A stretch of 64,000 nucleotides of DNA from an uncultured Candidatus Saccharibacteria bacterium (lineage in GTDB: Bacteria > Patescibacteriota > Saccharimonadia > Saccharimonadales > Saccharimonadaceae), in contig CAMJSX010000001.1 of NCBI GenBank assembly GCA_946408595.1, positions 62,001-126,000 of the forward strand, given 5' to 3'. This document shows positions 34,809 to 43,049 of this stretch, in pieces. Each line of letters begins with the position of its first letter. Position 1 is the first letter of the stretch. The translations under genes were made by a program, and so were the position numbers. The notes beneath the pieces were generated by a model, which was not told where the DNA came from, did not search any database, and saw only the letters and a program-made list of their open reading frames with translations.

Positions 34809-35480
34809 ATGGCAAAACAAAATATTAACTCTAAAGAAGGCTTCACCATCATCGAAGTCGTGCTCGTGCTTGCTATTGCGGGTCTTATCTTCTTGATGGT
34901 CTTCGTGGCACTTCCAGCGCTCCAGCGTTCACAGCGTGATACTCAACGCCGTAACGATATGTCACGCGTGGATACGTCGCTTGTACAGTGGCAAACAAAC
35001 CACAGTACTGATGCCAATAACCTCCCAGCAGGTCCAAAATACTGGCCGGGTACTGACTATATTGACAAAACAGATGCGCCTCAAGGTGAAACAAACAGTA
35101 ACTGTGGCACCGGTGCAACCGCTAACGTTGCTTGTGTATTCGTACGTGATTACATGAACTCTGGTTCGTCAGATGTTGGTAAGAAGAACGAATTCCGTGA
35201 TCCAGATGGTGGACCATATAGCGTCTACATCACAGAAAACTGGAATGTGTCTGGTAGCATCACTTTGACACCTAGTGGTGTGACAGGCAGTAAGCTTGTT
35301 TCTAGTGAAGTCGCAAATGGCTACACCATTGGTGGTGATGATGCATTCTCACAACGCATCGTCTACATCGTTCCGGGTGGTAAGTGTTCTGGTTCCTCAG
35401 TTGTCAAATCTGAGCGCCGTCACTTCGCGATTCTTTATCGCTTGGAAGGTGCTGGTACTTACTGTATCGACGATCAGTAG
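34809..35480 (+). CDS. Type IV pilin (major pilin candidate)
   Basis: A prepilin of 223 residues. The leader 'MAKQNINSKEG' is cut before 'FTIIEVVLVLAIAGLIFLM', with Glu at +5. The head (about 40-223) contains Cys pairs and ends 'GAGTYCIDDQ'. It is the best-expressed-looking pilin here, since it has its own promoter and leader and lies right after pilC, and it is followed by a strong bidirectional terminator. Its head and the last part of the helix (from 'ALQR', base 34917) are duplicated at 40202-40726 in another protein. Confidence 0.93.
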   Translation: MAKQNINSKEGFTIIEVVLVLAIAGLIFLMVFVALPALQRSQRDTQRRNDMSRVDTSLVQWQTNHSTDANNLPAGPKYWPGTDYIDKTDAPQGETNSNCGTGATANVACVFVRDYMNSGSSDVGKKNEFRDPDGGPYSVYITENWNVSGSITLTPSGVTGSKLVSSEVANGYTIGGDDAFSQRIVYIVPGGKCSGSSVVKSERRHFAILYRLEGAGTYCIDDQ

Positions 35481-35497
35481 AATTAGCTGACATTAAA

Positions 35498-35522
35498 AAT
35501 ACTCCCGAAAGGGAGTATTTTT
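35498..35522. terminator. Bidirectional terminator between convergent pilin genes
   Basis: Stem AATACTCCC / GGGAGTATT (35498-35506, 35511-35519) with a GAAA loop is flanked by A-runs before and T-runs after, so it can stop RNA polymerase from both sides. Confidence 0.92.
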
Positions 35523-35538
35523 TAAGGTTTAATAATTA

Positions 35539-36135
35539 TTATGTATTGAAGCAGTAAGCACCGGAACCTTCAAGCCGATATATAACGGCTAGATTTCGTG
35601 GGTTTGAAGAACCGACGGCTTCTGTGTTTTTGCATTTTGCTTGCAAGACTACTATAATTCTATGATCATTCGGGAAGGATGTATCTGGCAGGCCAGTAAG
35701 CCAATCTCGGTATCCTGTACAGGCTGAATCTTCCACGACACTATTATTGCAAAGCATTACAGCAAGATTGTAATAACTGCCATCAGGGTCAATGAAGTTC
35801 TTACTTGTCAAAAGATAATCTTTGTAAAAACCCGCCCATTTAGTACTGGTGGAACTACCGGTTACGTTTCCGCCCTCATCTGGTTCAACTCTAACTACAT
35901 CAGCAGTGGTGTTTAAGGTATCCGATGAGCCAGGAAGGGCACCACGGTTGCTTTGTTGATATCTTTTAACCTGTGAGACGATATTCATTAAAGTGTCGCG
36001 TCTGCTATTATCTCTTTGTGCTCGTTGTAAGGCTGGTAAGGCAATGAAGACCATTATAAAGATTAGACCTGCAACTGCTAGCACTAAGACTACTTCTATA
36101 ATTGTAAAACCTGTTTTAGATTCACCCTTTTTCAT
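35539..36135 (-). CDS. Second type IV pilin / minor pilin
   Basis: This 198-residue prepilin has the leader 'MKKGESKTG', cut before 'FTIIEVVLVLAVAGLIFIM', nearly the same helix as the main pilin, then 'ALPALQRAQRDNSRRD'. The head differs but keeps the ending 'YRLEGSGAYCFNT', related to 'YRLEGAGTYCIDD' of the main pilin. The start at 36135 is set by AGGAGAAAT just before it; the longer frame to 36207 runs into the pilD promoter. It is oriented against the main pilin. Either a minor pilin or an alternative major pilin. Confidence 0.9.
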   Translation of the reverse strand: MKKGESKTGFTIIEVVLVLAVAGLIFIMVFIALPALQRAQRDNSRRDTLMNIVSQVKRYQQSNRGALPGSSDTLNTTADVVRVEPDEGGNVTGSSTSTKWAGFYKDYLLTSKNFIDPDGSYYNLAVMLCNNSVVEDSACTGYRDWLTGLPDTSFPNDHRIIVVLQAKCKNTEAVGSSNPRNLAVIYRLEGSGAYCFNT

Positions 36136-36189
36136 ATTTCTCCTTATGCTAATTATAGGCCAAAACTGCCTAAAACACAACCCACATGC

Positions 36190-36195
36190 TATAAT
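36190..36195 (+). promoter_or_regulatory. -10 box of pilD
   Basis: TATAAT in the extended context ATGCTATAAT ends 6 bases before the pilD ATG at 36202. Confidence 0.55.
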
Positions 36196-36201
36196 GGTTT
36201 T

Positions 36202-37023
36202 ATGCAAATTTTCTTTTATGTAATTATTTTTATTATGGGGGCGTGCCTAGGTTCTTTTCTTTGTTGTATGGCTCGCCGTCTTCACCTTAAGTCAATTAAG
36301 CAGCAGGTGAAAAATAAACGCTCAATTTGTCTTCATTGTCATAGTGAATTGAAGTGGTATGACAATATTCCGATAATGTCATGGCTAATCCTGAAAGGGA
36401 AGTGTAGAAAATGTGGAAAGAAGATTGGGATTGCGGAACTATTATCGGAACTTGGCGTGGCTTTGGCCTTTTTGACGATTGGTTTAGGTTTACAGTTTAG
36501 TGGTGCTACAATTGAGGTTTTACTTGATTCTCAACAACCAGTTACTGCTTGGCTTAGTCTGATAATGTTACTGGTATTTATATTAATGTTATCTTTTTTG
36601 GCTATCTATGATGGAATCTATGGTCAATTACCCGTGAGTATACTGATAGTTGCTGTTATATGTGCAATTATAGTTATTGTGCTGCGCAAATGGGGTAGTT
36701 TCTCTATGCCACAGGACTTTTTGGATATCCTTTACTCAGTTTTGATCTTAGGTGGTATTTATTTGGTGTTATATCTTGTCTCTAAAGGGAAATGGGTTGG
36801 TGATGGCGATTGGATTCTTGGCACGGCCATTGGTATCGCGCTTGGTAATCCATGGTTGGCCATCAATACTTTATTTATTGCTAATCTGACTGCTTGTCTA
36901 GTGATGGCTCCGGTGGTTCAAAAGACTCATCATAAAAAAATTTACTTTGGGCCATTTATGGTGGTAGCTTTTGTGATAGTTTATTCATTTGCTGAATTCT
37001 TTTATTATGCTATCGGTGGCTAA
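36202..37023 (+). CDS. pilD: Prepilin peptidase / N-methyltransferase PilD
   Basis: PilD cuts the leader from prepilins and methylates the new N-terminus, in the membrane. The 273 residues start 'IIFIMGACLGSFLCCMARR' (typical 'GS.L...'). The zinc site is 'CLHCHSE' ... 'GKCRKCGKK'. The catalytic Asp pair stands at 'IYDGIYGQLP' and 'GDGDWILGTAIG'. About seven to eight membrane helices are visible. It serves the three prepilins encoded around it. Confidence 0.95.
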   Translation: MQIFFYVIIFIMGACLGSFLCCMARRLHLKSIKQQVKNKRSICLHCHSELKWYDNIPIMSWLILKGKCRKCGKKIGIAELLSELGVALAFLTIGLGLQFSGATIEVLLDSQQPVTAWLSLIMLLVFILMLSFLAIYDGIYGQLPVSILIVAVICAIIVIVLRKWGSFSMPQDFLDILYSVLILGGIYLVLYLVSKGKWVGDGDWILGTAIGIALGNPWLAINTLFIANLTACLVMAPVVQKTHHKKIYFGPFMVVAFVIVYSFAEFFYYAIGG

Positions 37024-37056
37024 TAAACTTGATTGTTAATCGTTGGTTTAATGTGC

Positions 37057-37062
37057 TATAAT
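37057..37062 (+). promoter_or_regulatory. -10 box of PilV-like gene
   Basis: TATAAT ends 6 bases before the ATG at 37069, which settles that start over an upstream ATG at 37033. Confidence 0.55.
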
Positions 37063-37068
37063 GATAAT

Positions 37069-37872
37069 ATGCGTAAGCGTAATGGAGATACTTTAATTGA
37101 AGTAACTTTGGCGGTGGGTATTTTTTCACTGGTGGCCATTGCTGTAGTTGCAGTGGTTAATGGAAGTACTTCGGGAGCGCAAACCGCACTTGAAACTACC
37201 CTTGCTCGTGAAGAGATTGACACGCAAGCAGAGGTGTTACGGTTTATCCAGTCTTCTTATATTAACAGTAATACCGCTGATGATGAGACTATTGATCGGA
37301 CTAACCCGAAGTATAAATACCGACTTCTTTGGGAGAGAATTAAGAGTATCGCCAAGAAACCTACTGATATCAATGCTGGTGATTTGACTTATCAACCAGA
37401 GAAATGCCAAGATTTGTACAATATTCCTGAAGGTTCAGAGGGCACTAACCAAATAATGCGTGAGGGGGCGTTTGTGATTAATCCTCAAAAGCTGGGCGTT
37501 AGTATGAGCGCTGCTAATTGGATAGATGAAATTATCATCCCTGCCGTGAGCAATCGTGATAAGTTTAAAGCTGCAACTACCTATCCGCACATTATTTATG
37601 GTTCAAATGCGGACGAAAGTTTAGTGGATAACACGTTTGGGCAAGGAGTATACAGGGCGGAGGGTATTTATGTAATTGCTGTGTCTGGTCCGCAGACTGT
37701 GGTGGTGAATGATAATGGTACGGCATTACTAGAGAAAACTGACCCTGCTTATTACGATTTTTATATTCGTTCCTGTTGGTATGAATCTGGTGCCACTAAC
37801 CCGACAACAATATCGACGCTGATGCGCCTATATAATCCTGATGTGATTAAGCTATATCCTCAAGAAGATTAA
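37069..37872 (+). CDS. PilV-like minor pseudopilin
   Basis: The 267-residue protein begins 'MRKRNG', cut before 'DTLIEVTLAVGIFSLVAIAV', with Glu at +5 as required for assembly. The large head (about 230 residues) has only two Cys ('EKCQDLY', 'RSCWYE') and may tip the pilus or start its assembly, as minor pilins PilV or GspI/K do. It follows pilD and is convergent with the Xer gene, with 3' ends overlapping by 4 bases. Confidence 0.85.
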   Translation: MRKRNGDTLIEVTLAVGIFSLVAIAVVAVVNGSTSGAQTALETTLAREEIDTQAEVLRFIQSSYINSNTADDETIDRTNPKYKYRLLWERIKSIAKKPTDINAGDLTYQPEKCQDLYNIPEGSEGTNQIMREGAFVINPQKLGVSMSAANWIDEIIIPAVSNRDKFKAATTYPHIIYGSNADESLVDNTFGQGVYRAEGIYVIAVSGPQTVVVNDNGTALLEKTDPAYYDFYIRSCWYESGATNPTTISTLMRLYNPDVIKLYPQED

Positions 37873-38807
37873 GTTGTTTCTGAATGAAATTTTTCGTGGA
37901 TTTCTTTGAGATGCGCGTCGGTGACGTGAGTGTAAATTTGGGTGGTTGAAATGTCGGCATGGCCGAGCATTGATTGCACGGCGCGAATGTCGGCTCCGTT
38001 CATCAATAAATCCGTGGCGAATGAATGACGTAAAGTGTGTGGGGAGACGTGTTTGGTAATGCCGGCGAGACGGGCGTATTTTTCAACGATGCGCTCAACG
38101 GAGCGGGGAGTGATACGACGGTAATTTCCGGAGGTGTCCACGGCTTGGAGATTTTTGGAGTTGTTTAAGAAAAGTGCTGGTAGGGAATCGGTGCGGGCGT
38201 CAAGGTAATCGCGTACTCTATCGGCGCAAGTTTCCGAAATGAAGATTGGTCTGTCTTTGCTACCTTTTCCTCGTACTACGAACTCTCTTTTTTCTAGATT
38301 GATGGAGTCACGATTTAGCCCGACTAATTCTGAAACACGGAGCCCGCCCGAATATAACAATTCAATAATGGCGCGGTCTCTTAGGCCAGATTCTGTTGAA
38401 AGGTCAATTTCTTCGAGCATATCTTCGACTTCATCGAAATGCAGGAAGGTGACTTGTTTTCGTACTACATGAGGTAGTTCTACTAATGATGGATCGAGGG
38501 ATTTGATTTCTCGGCGTGAAAGATATTTCAAGAATCCACGAAGGGCAATAAGATAATATGCTTGGGTGATGGTTTTTAGGTCGTCGCCACCATTATCGGA
38601 GCCAAAACGATTGAGCCTTAGCCGATATTTTCGAAGTAGCTCTTTAGTGATGTCGCTAGCTTTAATATCGTCTTTATTTAATATTTCTTGTGATAGCTCC
38701 AAAAACCTTTCTAGGTAAAGGCGATAATTATCGATAGTTTTTTTACTGCGTCCGCTCTCGATTTCAAGATGTTCTAGAAATTCATCAATTAAATCTGCTA
38801 CATACAT
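37869..38807 (-). CDS. Tyrosine recombinase XerC/XerD-like
   Basis: Xer recombinases resolve chromosome dimers at dif. The 312 residues include the SAM-like N-terminal DNA-binding domain (about 1-100) and the catalytic domain. The catalytic residues are Arg157 ('GGLRVSEL'), Lys181 ('RGKGSKDR'), His257 and Arg260 ('SPHTLRHSFATDLL'), His283 ('LGHADISTTQ') and Tyr292 ('IYTHV'). Length and motifs fit Xer rather than phage integrases. Together with ftsK at 18112 it could serve dimer resolution. C versus D cannot be decided. Confidence 0.93.
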   Translation of the reverse strand: MYVADLIDEFLEHLEIESGRSKKTIDNYRLYLERFLELSQEILNKDDIKASDITKELLRKYRLRLNRFGSDNGGDDLKTITQAYYLIALRGFLKYLSRREIKSLDPSLVELPHVVRKQVTFLHFDEVEDMLEEIDLSTESGLRDRAIIELLYSGGLRVSELVGLNRDSINLEKREFVVRGKGSKDRPIFISETCADRVRDYLDARTDSLPALFLNNSKNLQAVDTSGNYRRITPRSVERIVEKYARLAGITKHVSPHTLRHSFATDLLMNGADIRAVQSMLGHADISTTQIYTHVTDAHLKEIHEKFHSETT

Positions 38808-38848
38808 ACTTATATTATAGTATGCTATAATAGCAAAAAGGAGTTTTT

Positions 38849-39364
38849 ATGGCAAAAACAGAAGATTATATTCAACGTACATTGGTAGTTTTAAAGCCTG
38901 ATACGGTTCAACGTGGTATCATCGGTGAAGTGATTCAACGTTTTGAGCGTGTGGGTTTAAAAATCGTAGGGATGAAGATGGTAATGCCAGACGAGAAACT
39001 ATATCGTATGCATTACGAAGACATTGGTAAGATGATTACACGCCGTGGCGAACAAGCTTTCCGCTATAATGTTGAATACATGATGACTGGTCCAGTGATC
39101 GCGATGGTACTAGAAGGTGTGGAAGCACAGCCTTTGGTCCGTAAGATTGTTGGCCCGACTGAACCAAAATCTGCTGAAATGGGTACGATTCGTGGTGATT
39201 TCTCACACATGAGCTTTGGTTATTCTGACGCTAAGGGTACCGGTGTGCCAAACTTGGTTCACGCTTCTGGTTCTCTTGAAGAGGCTAAGGCCGAGATTGA
39301 CCTTTGGTTCAATGCTAATGAGCTATACGATTATTCTGATTTGAACGAAAAGTATACTCGCTAG
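38849..39364 (+). CDS. ndk: Nucleoside diphosphate kinase
   Basis: Ndk moves the terminal phosphate between NTPs and NDPs through a phospho-His. The 171 residues contain 'RTLVVLKPDTVQRGIIGEVI' and 'GPVIAMVLEGVEA', then 'MGTIRGDFS' and the active His138 in 'NLVHASGSLEEAKAEI'. It is about 25-30 residues longer than most bacterial Ndk because of an insert near 60-75 ('KMITRRGEQAFRYN') and extra tail. AAAAGGAG precedes the ATG, with a TATAAT further upstream. A clear terminator follows. Confidence 0.96.
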   Translation: MAKTEDYIQRTLVVLKPDTVQRGIIGEVIQRFERVGLKIVGMKMVMPDEKLYRMHYEDIGKMITRRGEQAFRYNVEYMMTGPVIAMVLEGVEAQPLVRKIVGPTEPKSAEMGTIRGDFSHMSFGYSDAKGTGVPNLVHASGSLEEAKAEIDLWFNANELYDYSDLNEKYTR

Positions 39365-39383
39365 AAGAGTTCGCACAGTACTG

Positions 39384-39409
39384 AAAATAGCCCGTTTCGG
39401 GCTATTTTT
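39384..39409 (+). terminator. Rho-independent terminator after ndk
   Basis: Stem AATAGCCCG / CGGGCTATT with a TTT loop, preceded by AA and followed by TTT. Confidence 0.9.
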
Positions 39410-39448
39410 ATGGTATAATCAAAATGCTAATGTATAAAAGGGGTTTTT

Positions 39449-40729
39449 ATGGATAATAAATCTTTTGCGCCGGGGGCTATGCCTTCGCAGCCGCAGCCAC
39501 AGCCGGTTCCACCACAACCATTATCGCAACCATCGCCGCAACCGGTGATGCCTTCGCAACCACAGGTGCAACCGCAACCGGTCCAACCAAGTGAACCGAT
39601 TCAGCCGATTGAACCTGCTCAACCGAGTGTGCCAGTTCAATCAATTGAAGCTGCTCGACCAAGTGAGCCGATTCGGATTGAGAAGAAGAAGGCACCACTT
39701 GTTCCTATTATTATCGGTGTGATTGTGGTTATCGCTGCAATTGTTGCGGTAGTTATACTTTTACTCAGTGGTAGTAAAGTGTCCATTAGTAAAGTACGTA
39801 AATATTGTGAGAAGAATAATTATGCAATAGCTCAGGATACCAACGATGATCCTAAGGCTGAGTATATCCAATGTACTGCCGCTAGTGGCAACTATTCGAT
39901 AAGCTCCATTACTTATACGGTTTTATATGATGGTTCGCTGAAGGACAACAGTGATTTTTCATCAGTGTATACGTTAGCCGAAAGTCTATCGACTAAGCTT
40001 GAAGATACTGATGAGTATAAGAAGTTTTATCTAGATGCTAGTAAATATGGAGGGACTACTTCTGGCTATATCATTGTAGAGGATAAAGCGTATATTACTA
40101 TTACGGGCGACGATGACGCTATGCGAGCTGCGTTAATTGAGATAGGGTATCCGGATCGTAATTGGGTGACAAAAGAAGAAGGTGAGCAAACTGATCAACA
40201 AGCATTGCAGAGGGACATCCAACGCCGCAACGATATGGCGCGTTTGGATACGTCGCTTATCCAATATCAAACAAATCATTCTACGCAGGCAAATAATTTG
40301 CCAAGTGGACCGAGCTTTTATATGGGGTCTAATTATATCAACAAGGATAGTTGTGGTACCGGTGCGGCTGCTAACGTTGCCTGTGTGTTCGTGCGTGATT
40401 ATATGAATATTGGTTCGTCAGACGTTGATAAGAAGAATGAGTTCCGTGATCCAGATGGTGAGCCATATAGCGTCTACATCACAGAAAACTGGAGTGTGTC
40501 TAATAGTATTACTTTGACACCTAGCGGGATAACTGGCAGTAAGCTTATTTCTAGCGAAGTTGCAAATGGCTACACTATTGGTGGTGATGATGTATTTTCA
40601 CAGCACATTATTTACATCGTTCCAGGTGGCAAGTGTTCTGATTCTTCAGTTGTCAAATCTGAGCGTCGTCACTTCGCGATTCTTTATCTTTTGGAAGATC
40701 AGAGCGTTTATTGTATTGATGACCAATAA
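39449..40729 (+). CDS. Membrane protein with Pro/Gln-rich tail and duplicated type IV pilin head domain
   Basis: The 426-residue protein has three parts. Residues 1-80 are a Pro/Gln/Ser-rich cytoplasmic region. A membrane helix follows (about 82-107, 'PIIIGVIVVIAAIVAVVILL'), then a domain of about 140 residues that I do not recognise ('RKYCEKNNYAIAQDTND'). The last about 175 residues, from 'ALQRDIQRRNDM', are a near copy of the head of the main pilin at 34809, including 'NVACVFVRDYMN' and 'SSVVKSERRHFAILY'. The pilin leader and assembly helix are missing, so it cannot enter a pilus by the normal route. The frame is intact. It may display the pilin head on the cell body or act as a sequence reservoir for the pilin gene. 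Confidence 0.85.
   Translation: MDNKSFAPGAMPSQPQPQPVPPQPLSQPSPQPVMPSQPQVQPQPVQPSEPIQPIEPAQPSVPVQSIEAARPSEPIRIEKKKAPLVPIIIGVIVVIAAIVAVVILLLSGSKVSISKVRKYCEKNNYAIAQDTNDDPKAEYIQCTAASGNYSISSITYTVLYDGSLKDNSDFSSVYTLAESLSTKLEDTDEYKKFYLDASKYGGTTSGYIIVEDKAYITITGDDDAMRAALIEIGYPDRNWVTKEEGEQTDQQALQRDIQRRNDMARLDTSLIQYQTNHSTQANNLPSGPSFYMGSNYINKDSCGTGAAANVACVFVRDYMNIGSSDVDKKNEFRDPDGEPYSVYITENWSVSNSITLTPSGITGSKLISSEVANGYTIGGDDVFSQHIIYIVPGGKCSDSSVVKSERRHFAILYLLEDQSVYCIDDQ
40202..40726 (+). repeat. Segmental duplication of the main pilin head (other copy 34917-35477)
   Basis: Long stretches are nearly identical at the base level. For example, 35221-35244 and 40472-40495 share GCGTCTACATCACAGAAAAC, and a run of about 42 bases around 35400 and 40648 differs at one position. 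An 11-12-residue segment is missing in this copy near its first third. Confidence 0.9.
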
Positions 40730-40733
40730 AAGA

Positions 40734-41465
40734 TTATAAAACTTTTTCTAGAAACTCCTGGACTCTGGGAGTTTTTGGATGGGCGAAGAATTCGTTTGGT
40801 TTTCCTTCTTCGATGATTTTGCCTTTGTCGATAAAGACGATGCGGGTGGCGATTTCTTTAGCGAAGCTCATTTCGTGTGTCACAATCATGATGGTCATGC
40901 CACGGTCGGCGAGTTCGCGAATGAGCGATAAGACATCACCGATTGATTCTGGATCAAGTGCAGAGGTCGGTTCGTCAAATAATAAGACTTCTGGTGACAT
41001 CATCATAGCGCGGATGATAGCGATACGTTGCTTCTGGCCACCGGATAGGGAAGCAGGGTAGGCGTTTTCTTTTTCGGACAAGCCGATATGTTTTAAGAGC
41101 TCTCTGGCACGTTTTTCGGCCTCGTCTTTTTTCATGACCTTAAGTTTTAATGGTGCAAGAGTGAGGTTTTCCATTACTGTCATGTTGGAAATTAAATTAA
41201 AATGCTGAAATACCATGCCGATGTCACGACGCATTTTGCGAATGTTTTTGGCGGTGACTAATTCGCCATCAAAACGCATTTCACCTGAAGTTGGCTCTTC
41301 CATCCAGTTGATACAGCGGAGGAAAGTGGATTTACCGGAACCGGAAGGACCGAGAATTACTACGCGCTCGCCTTCGGTGAGTTTGAAATTAATGCCATTT
41401 AAGACTTTATTCTTGCCAAAGGATTTTCTAAGGTCCTTGATAACTAGTTCGGTGTTCTTGTCCAT
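40734..41465 (-). CDS. Amino-acid ABC transporter, ATP-binding protein (GlnQ type)
   Basis: The gene encodes a 243-residue polar-amino-acid importer ATPase with 'VVILGPSGSGKSTFLRCINWMEEP' style Walker A, 'MVFQHFNLISNMTVMENLTLAP' (Q-loop), 'ASLSGGQKQRIAIIRAM' (signature) and 'EVLLFDEPTSALDPE' (Walker B). The His switch is 'IVTHEMSFAKEIA'. It is the last gene of a three-gene minus-strand operon (binding protein, permease, ATPase). Its ATG directly follows the permease stop. Amino-acid import suits an organism with little biosynthesis. Confidence 0.96.
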   Translation of the reverse strand: MDKNTELVIKDLRKSFGKNKVLNGINFKLTEGERVVILGPSGSGKSTFLRCINWMEEPTSGEMRFDGELVTAKNIRKMRRDIGMVFQHFNLISNMTVMENLTLAPLKLKVMKKDEAEKRARELLKHIGLSEKENAYPASLSGGQKQRIAIIRAMMMSPEVLLFDEPTSALDPESIGDVLSLIRELADRGMTIMIVTHEMSFAKEIATRIVFIDKGKIIEEGKPNEFFAHPKTPRVQEFLEKVL

Positions 41466-42170
41466 TTATTCCTCCGTCCTTAAGTCACTTTTTCTTAATG
41501 ATTCTTCAATACGACGGACGATGAAGGTAATTAGATAGATTGTTGCGAGATAGAATAGTGCAGCGACAAACATTGGTACGATGTAGCTGGCCATGTTTTG
41601 GCCTGAACCAATATCTTTCGCAGCCATGTTGAGATCGTACATCCCGACCATGCTGACGATAGCGGTCTCCTTGATTACGGTGATAATTTCGTTGCCGAGT
41701 GCAGGAATGATGTTTTTGATGGCTTGTGGGGCGATGATTTTGGTGAAGATGGTGAAATTTGAGAGGCCGAGAGCCATACCGGCTTCTTTTTGTCCGATGT
41801 CTACTGATTGAATGCCGCTTCTAATCACTTCAGCGGTGTAGGCGGCGGAGTTTAAGCCAAAGGCGATAATGGCGGTGATGATACTTGGGAAGCCTTTAAC
41901 GGCGAAGATAACGAAAAACATGATAAAGAGTTGGAGTGCCATTGGTGTGCCGCGGATAACCGTGGTGTAGACTGTGCAGATGAATTTTGGGATGGTGAGC
42001 CATTTTGATGGTTTAGCCGTATCAATTAAAGCAATGATGGTACCAAGTGCTACGCCGATTAGAATTGCGAAATAGGCGATTTGCATCGTGAGGAGAAACC
42101 CGTGAAGTAGGGAATCAATATACTCTGGCGTACTAAAGAGTTCGGCTATTTTAGAAAAGAAATCATTCAT
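41466..42170 (-). CDS. Amino-acid ABC transporter, permease
   Basis: This 234-residue HisM/GlnP-type permease has five membrane helices. 'GFLLTMQIAYFAILIGVALG' at the start and 'YTTVIRGTPMALQLFIMFF' are typical, and 'EVIRSGIQSVDIGQKEAGMALGLS' is the EAA loop that contacts the ATPase. Its start overlaps the end of the binding-protein gene by 8 bases, so translation is coupled. Confidence 0.96.
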   Translation of the reverse strand: MNDFFSKIAELFSTPEYIDSLLHGFLLTMQIAYFAILIGVALGTIIALIDTAKPSKWLTIPKFICTVYTTVIRGTPMALQLFIMFFVIFAVKGFPSIITAIIAFGLNSAAYTAEVIRSGIQSVDIGQKEAGMALGLSNFTIFTKIIAPQAIKNIIPALGNEIITVIKETAIVSMVGMYDLNMAAKDIGSGQNMASYIVPMFVAALFYLATIYLITFIVRRIEESLRKSDLRTEE

Positions 42171-43014
42171 CGGTTAACCCCATATATTTTAAGACGAGGT
42201 GGTCAATTTCTGACATGCCTGCGTCGTCTTTTTCTAGCATTTCGGTGAGGACTTCGTTAAAGGCCTCGAGTAATTCGTCACGGTCTTTGTTAACGGCGAT
42301 AGCGTAGGACTCCTCGACTGGATAGTCTTCTTCGCGCGTGGCGCCAGAATAATAAAGTGGCAAAGCATCAAGACCTGGGTTTTTCTCCACGATGAATTTG
42401 GCGGCTAGTTCGTCGGCAATCGCGTAATCAATAATATGAGCGAGAATGGCATCAGCGGCGAGCTGGTGTGAGTCGATACCTTTAATCGTGGTGCCAGTGC
42501 CGGAGAGCACGCCGTTTTCAATCTCGTCGTCTACGAAAATATAACCGGTGCTGCCAATTTGTGAGCCGAGCTTGTGGCCGGCTAAGGCTTCCCACACGAT
42601 ATGATCATCGCGAAGAGAAGGTGGCATGTCACGGTTGAAAATCACATACTGTACTGAGGAATAGTAGGGAATGGTGAAGTTAACTTTTTCGGCGCGGGCT
42701 GGAGTGATGGTGAGGCCTGCGGCGCCGGCGTCAGCGATTTTGCCAGCTTCGACGTTGTCAATAATGACATCAAATTCGACGTTTTTTAATTGAATGGTTT
42801 TGTTCATTTTTTCGGCGACGCGGTTGACGATGTCAACGTCTACACCGACGATTTGGCGGTTTTCGTAGTATTCAAATGGTGCAAAAAACGCGTTGGTTTC
42901 TACTACGTAGTCAGCTTCTTTTTCGCCACGAATAGACCACCAGACGCTTACGCCCATTCCGATGGTCACTAAGATAAATGCAATTAGCCCAAGTATGCGT
43001 TTAACCTTAACCAT
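42163..43014 (-). CDS. Amino-acid ABC transporter, substrate-binding protein (membrane-tethered)
   Basis: This 283-residue SBP_bac_3 protein is held by one N-terminal helix (about 7-28) rather than a lipobox. The binding domain has 'FFAPFEYYENRQIVGVDVDIVNRVAEKMNK', where G-x-D-x-D/I is typical, 'AAGLTITPARAEKVNFTIPYY' and 'GSQIGSTGYIF'. The Arg in 'TPARAEKV' should grip the carboxylate of the amino acid. The specific amino acid is not clear. The start lies 6 bases after a TATAAT on this strand, so the operon mRNA should be leaderless. Confidence 0.94.
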   Translation of the reverse strand: MVKVKRILGLIAFILVTIGMGVSVWWSIRGEKEADYVVETNAFFAPFEYYENRQIVGVDVDIVNRVAEKMNKTIQLKNVEFDVIIDNVEAGKIADAGAAGLTITPARAEKVNFTIPYYSSVQYVIFNRDMPPSLRDDHIVWEALAGHKLGSQIGSTGYIFVDDEIENGVLSGTGTTIKGIDSHQLAADAILAHIIDYAIADELAAKFIVEKNPGLDALPLYYSGATREEDYPVEESYAIAVNKDRDELLEAFNEVLTEMLEKDDAGMSEIDHLVLKYMGLTDE

Positions 43015-43049
43015 ATTAGTATTATAGCATATATTTTTAAGGGTTTGTT

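Noticed and set aside
39449..40729. Pilin-head protein as a pseudogene
   Set aside because: The frame is open for 426 codons with a ribosome site and a conserved-looking membrane helix, so it is probably expressed.
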